From NCBI GenBank assembly GCA_030039815.1, contig JASHUW010000190.1, forward strand, positions 1-7,132: 7,132 bases of DNA, in the 5' to 3' direction. Positions 5,831 to 7,132 of the stretch are shown piece by piece (the stretch's first letter is position 1; each line of letters begins with the position of its first letter). The DNA comes from Alphaproteobacteria bacterium. Lineage in GTDB: Bacteria > Pseudomonadota > Alphaproteobacteria > ATCC43930 > CGMCC-115725. A program made the translations under genes and the position numbers. Under the pieces are notes generated by a model that saw nothing but the letters and a program-made list of their open reading frames with translations, did not search any database and had not been told where the DNA came from.

Positions 5831-7084
5831 TCAACCTGCTGAGCGCGCGTTCGCCGGCGCGGAGAGCGGCCACAACGCCTCGCGCCAGCGCAATGCGATG
5901 AACACGGTGAGCGCGCTGCCGACAAGACAATAGACCGACACCGTCGCAGCAAAGCCGATCCGATCGATCAAAACGCCTGCCGCCAACAGCCCCGGCGGCA
6001 CGCCGTAGATCGCCAGCGTGCGCACGCCCATCACCCGGCCGCGATAGCGCTCGCCGGCGCTGTGCAGCAGCAGCACGGACATCGGCACCAGGCTCAGCGC
6101 CTGCGCCATGCCGGCCAGCACCAGCGCGACCCGGCCGCTCGCCGGCGCGGGCATCTCGGCGAAGGCCAGGAGGCAGGCGTACCAGGCGAGCGCGAAGACG
6201 ATCATCATCCGCGCCGGGCGCAGCGCGCGTCCTGCGAAGCTCACCGCGATCGAGCCGATCAGCGAACCGAGCGCGAAACTCGCCACCAGCGTGCCGAGCC
6301 CGGTCTGGTCGATGTGGTAGACCTCGCGCGCGACATAGGGGAGGAGACCGCCGGTCAGCGGAAACGCGGTCAGGTTGACGAGCAGGGCCAGCCAGATCGC
6401 CGCCAACGAAACCGGCGTATCCCAGACGTAGGAAAGCCCGTCGACGAGGTCGTGCCACAGCGAGGGGAGCGCGGTCTCGCGCGGTGCGCGCCGCCCGCCA
6501 ACGCCGAGCGTCGAGAGGAAGCCGCAGACATAGAACAGGCTGATGACGACATAAACGACCGCCATGCCGAACACCGCGAACACCCCGGCGCCGATCAGCG
6601 AGCCGGCGATGCGTGCCGAATCCTGCGTCGTGCGCGAAATGCCCATGGCCGGCATCAAGCCATGCAGCGGGATGGTCTCGGCGATCAGCGCGTTGCGCAT
6701 CGTCTGGTCGGAGGGGCGGATCAGCCCCGACGCGGTCGCGATCAGGAAGACGTGCAGCGGCCGCAGCGCACCGCTGGTCGCTAGCGCGGTCATGGTCAGC
6801 GCCAGCGCCACATAGACGATGCGCATGGTGCAGAGGATCGCGCGGTGGCCGATCCGGTCGCCGGCCATCCCGAACAGCGGCGCCAGCAGCGTCCCGAGAT
6901 ATTGCAGCGCCCAGAACAGACTCAACAGCAGCACCGAGCCGGTCTCGACCAGGATGTACCAGCCGAGCACCAGGTTCTCCATCTCGATGCCCCACGAGGT
7001 CGCGAGATCCGCCGGGAACTGGAAGCGGAAGCTCTTCACGCGGAACGGCGCGAACATCGTCGATAGCGACAGCGCAGCACTCAT
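5831..7084 (-). CDS. Major facilitator superfamily transporter, MFS_3/EntS-like
   Basis: A 417-residue inner-membrane protein with about twelve hydrophobic segments. The N-terminus MFAPFRVKSFRFQF precedes helix 1, as in MFS_3 (enterobactin-exporter-like) proteins. The loop 2-3 signature is present as GMAGDRIGHR (about 72-81), and the second-half motif ERYRGRVMGVRTL lies at about 345-357, also typical of that group. A basic cytoplasmic loop at about 195-215 separates the halves. Members usually export small molecules by proton antiport; the substrate here cannot be told. I chose ATG 7084 (MSAALS). The frame is open to a TTG at 7120, but the strong Shine-Dalgarno GGAGG at 7112-7108 lies inside that extension and instead serves an out-of-frame ATG at 7101. 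The stop lies in the small palindrome TTGATTATCAA (5824-5834). The gene is convergent with the reductase and nothing suggests a shared pathway. Confidence 0.9.
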   Translation of the reverse strand: MSAALSLSTMFAPFRVKSFRFQFPADLATSWGIEMENLVLGWYILVETGSVLLLSLFWALQYLGTLLAPLFGMAGDRIGHRAILCTMRIVYVALALTMTALATSGALRPLHVFLIATASGLIRPSDQTMRNALIAETIPLHGLMPAMGISRTTQDSARIAGSLIGAGVFAVFGMAVVYVVISLFYVCGFLSTLGVGGRRAPRETALPSLWHDLVDGLSYVWDTPVSLAAIWLALLVNLTAFPLTGGLLPYVAREVYHIDQTGLGTLVASFALGSLIGSIAVSFAGRALRPARMMIVFALAWYACLLAFAEMPAPASGRVALVLAGMAQALSLVPMSVLLLHSAGERYRGRVMGVRTLAIYGVPPGLLAAGVLIDRIGFAATVSVYCLVGSALTVFIALRWREALWPLSAPANARSAG

Positions 7085-7112
7085 GCGCCGCGGTCCCGCA
7101 TGCGTTTCCTCC
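7081..7112 (-). promoter_or_regulatory. Six-codon leader frame with strong RBS before the MFS gene
   Basis: On the minus strand GGAGG (7112-7108) stands 6 nt before ATG 7101. That frame reads M-R-D-R-G-A and its TGA (7083-7081) overlaps the MFS ATG at 7084. The MFS ATG itself has no well-placed Shine-Dalgarno site, so translation may rely on coupling from this mini-frame. Alternatively the true start is the TTG at 7120, or a one-base indel separates ATG 7101 from the gene. The 11-mer TTGGAGGAAAC here also occurs before the co-chaperone gene (3120-3110). Confidence 0.4.
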
Positions 7113-7132
7113 AAGGTCAATTATTGCCGGCC

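Noticed and set aside
5655..6995. 446-codon minus-strand frame
   Set aside because: Shifted-frame shadow of the MFS gene. It lacks membrane segments, while the neighbouring frame has about twelve and the MFS motifs.

Overview
The window reads as a chromosomal segment from a GC-rich proteobacterium, most likely an alphaproteobacterium. The basis is strong G/C bias at third codon positions and the gene content: a TerB/J-domain chaperone next to an AmiD-type amidase, and an S41 (CtpA-like) protease ending in a Pro/Ala-rich tail. I cannot name a genus. No rRNA, tRNA, CRISPR array or intact insertion sequence was seen.

Left side (1-1469, + strand): this part is visibly richer in A/T than the rest. 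It opens with a nearly complete GNAT-fold acetyltransferase of the TacT toxin type; its start and presumed antitoxin lie left of the window. Next comes a gene of unknown function that begins with MGEAKRK but can only be read end to end by changing frame twice (near 565-600 and near 1305). I call it a frameshifted pseudogene. It ends in an exact 15-bp in-phase tandem duplication and stops on the same TTAA tetranucleotide as the convergent gene.

Centre-left (1466-3053, - strand): a two-gene unit, a DjlA-like TerB + J-domain co-chaperone followed by a zinc N-acetylmuramoyl-L-alanine amidase with a C-terminal peptidoglycan-binding domain. It diverges across about 200 bp from the next gene.

Centre-right (3258-5761, + strand): a secreted PDZ/S41 peptidase whose nucleophile serine is present but whose usual catalytic lysine is a glutamate, then a ketopantoate reductase (PanE/ApbA) family enzyme with its own good ribosome binding site. 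Right side (5831-7084, - strand): a 12-helix major facilitator transporter, convergent with the reductase and separated from it by two neat tandem hairpins.

Functionally, the co-chaperone, amidase and periplasmic protease point to cell-envelope maintenance. The reductase and exporter-like MFS protein look like independent metabolic and transport genes. The toxin-like GNAT gene and the broken neighbour look like an acquired, decaying patch. I see no convincing new multi-gene system. The points most worth checking are the K-to-E change in the S41 protease, the frameshifted gene, and short ATGA-overlapping leader frames in front of three minus-strand genes.
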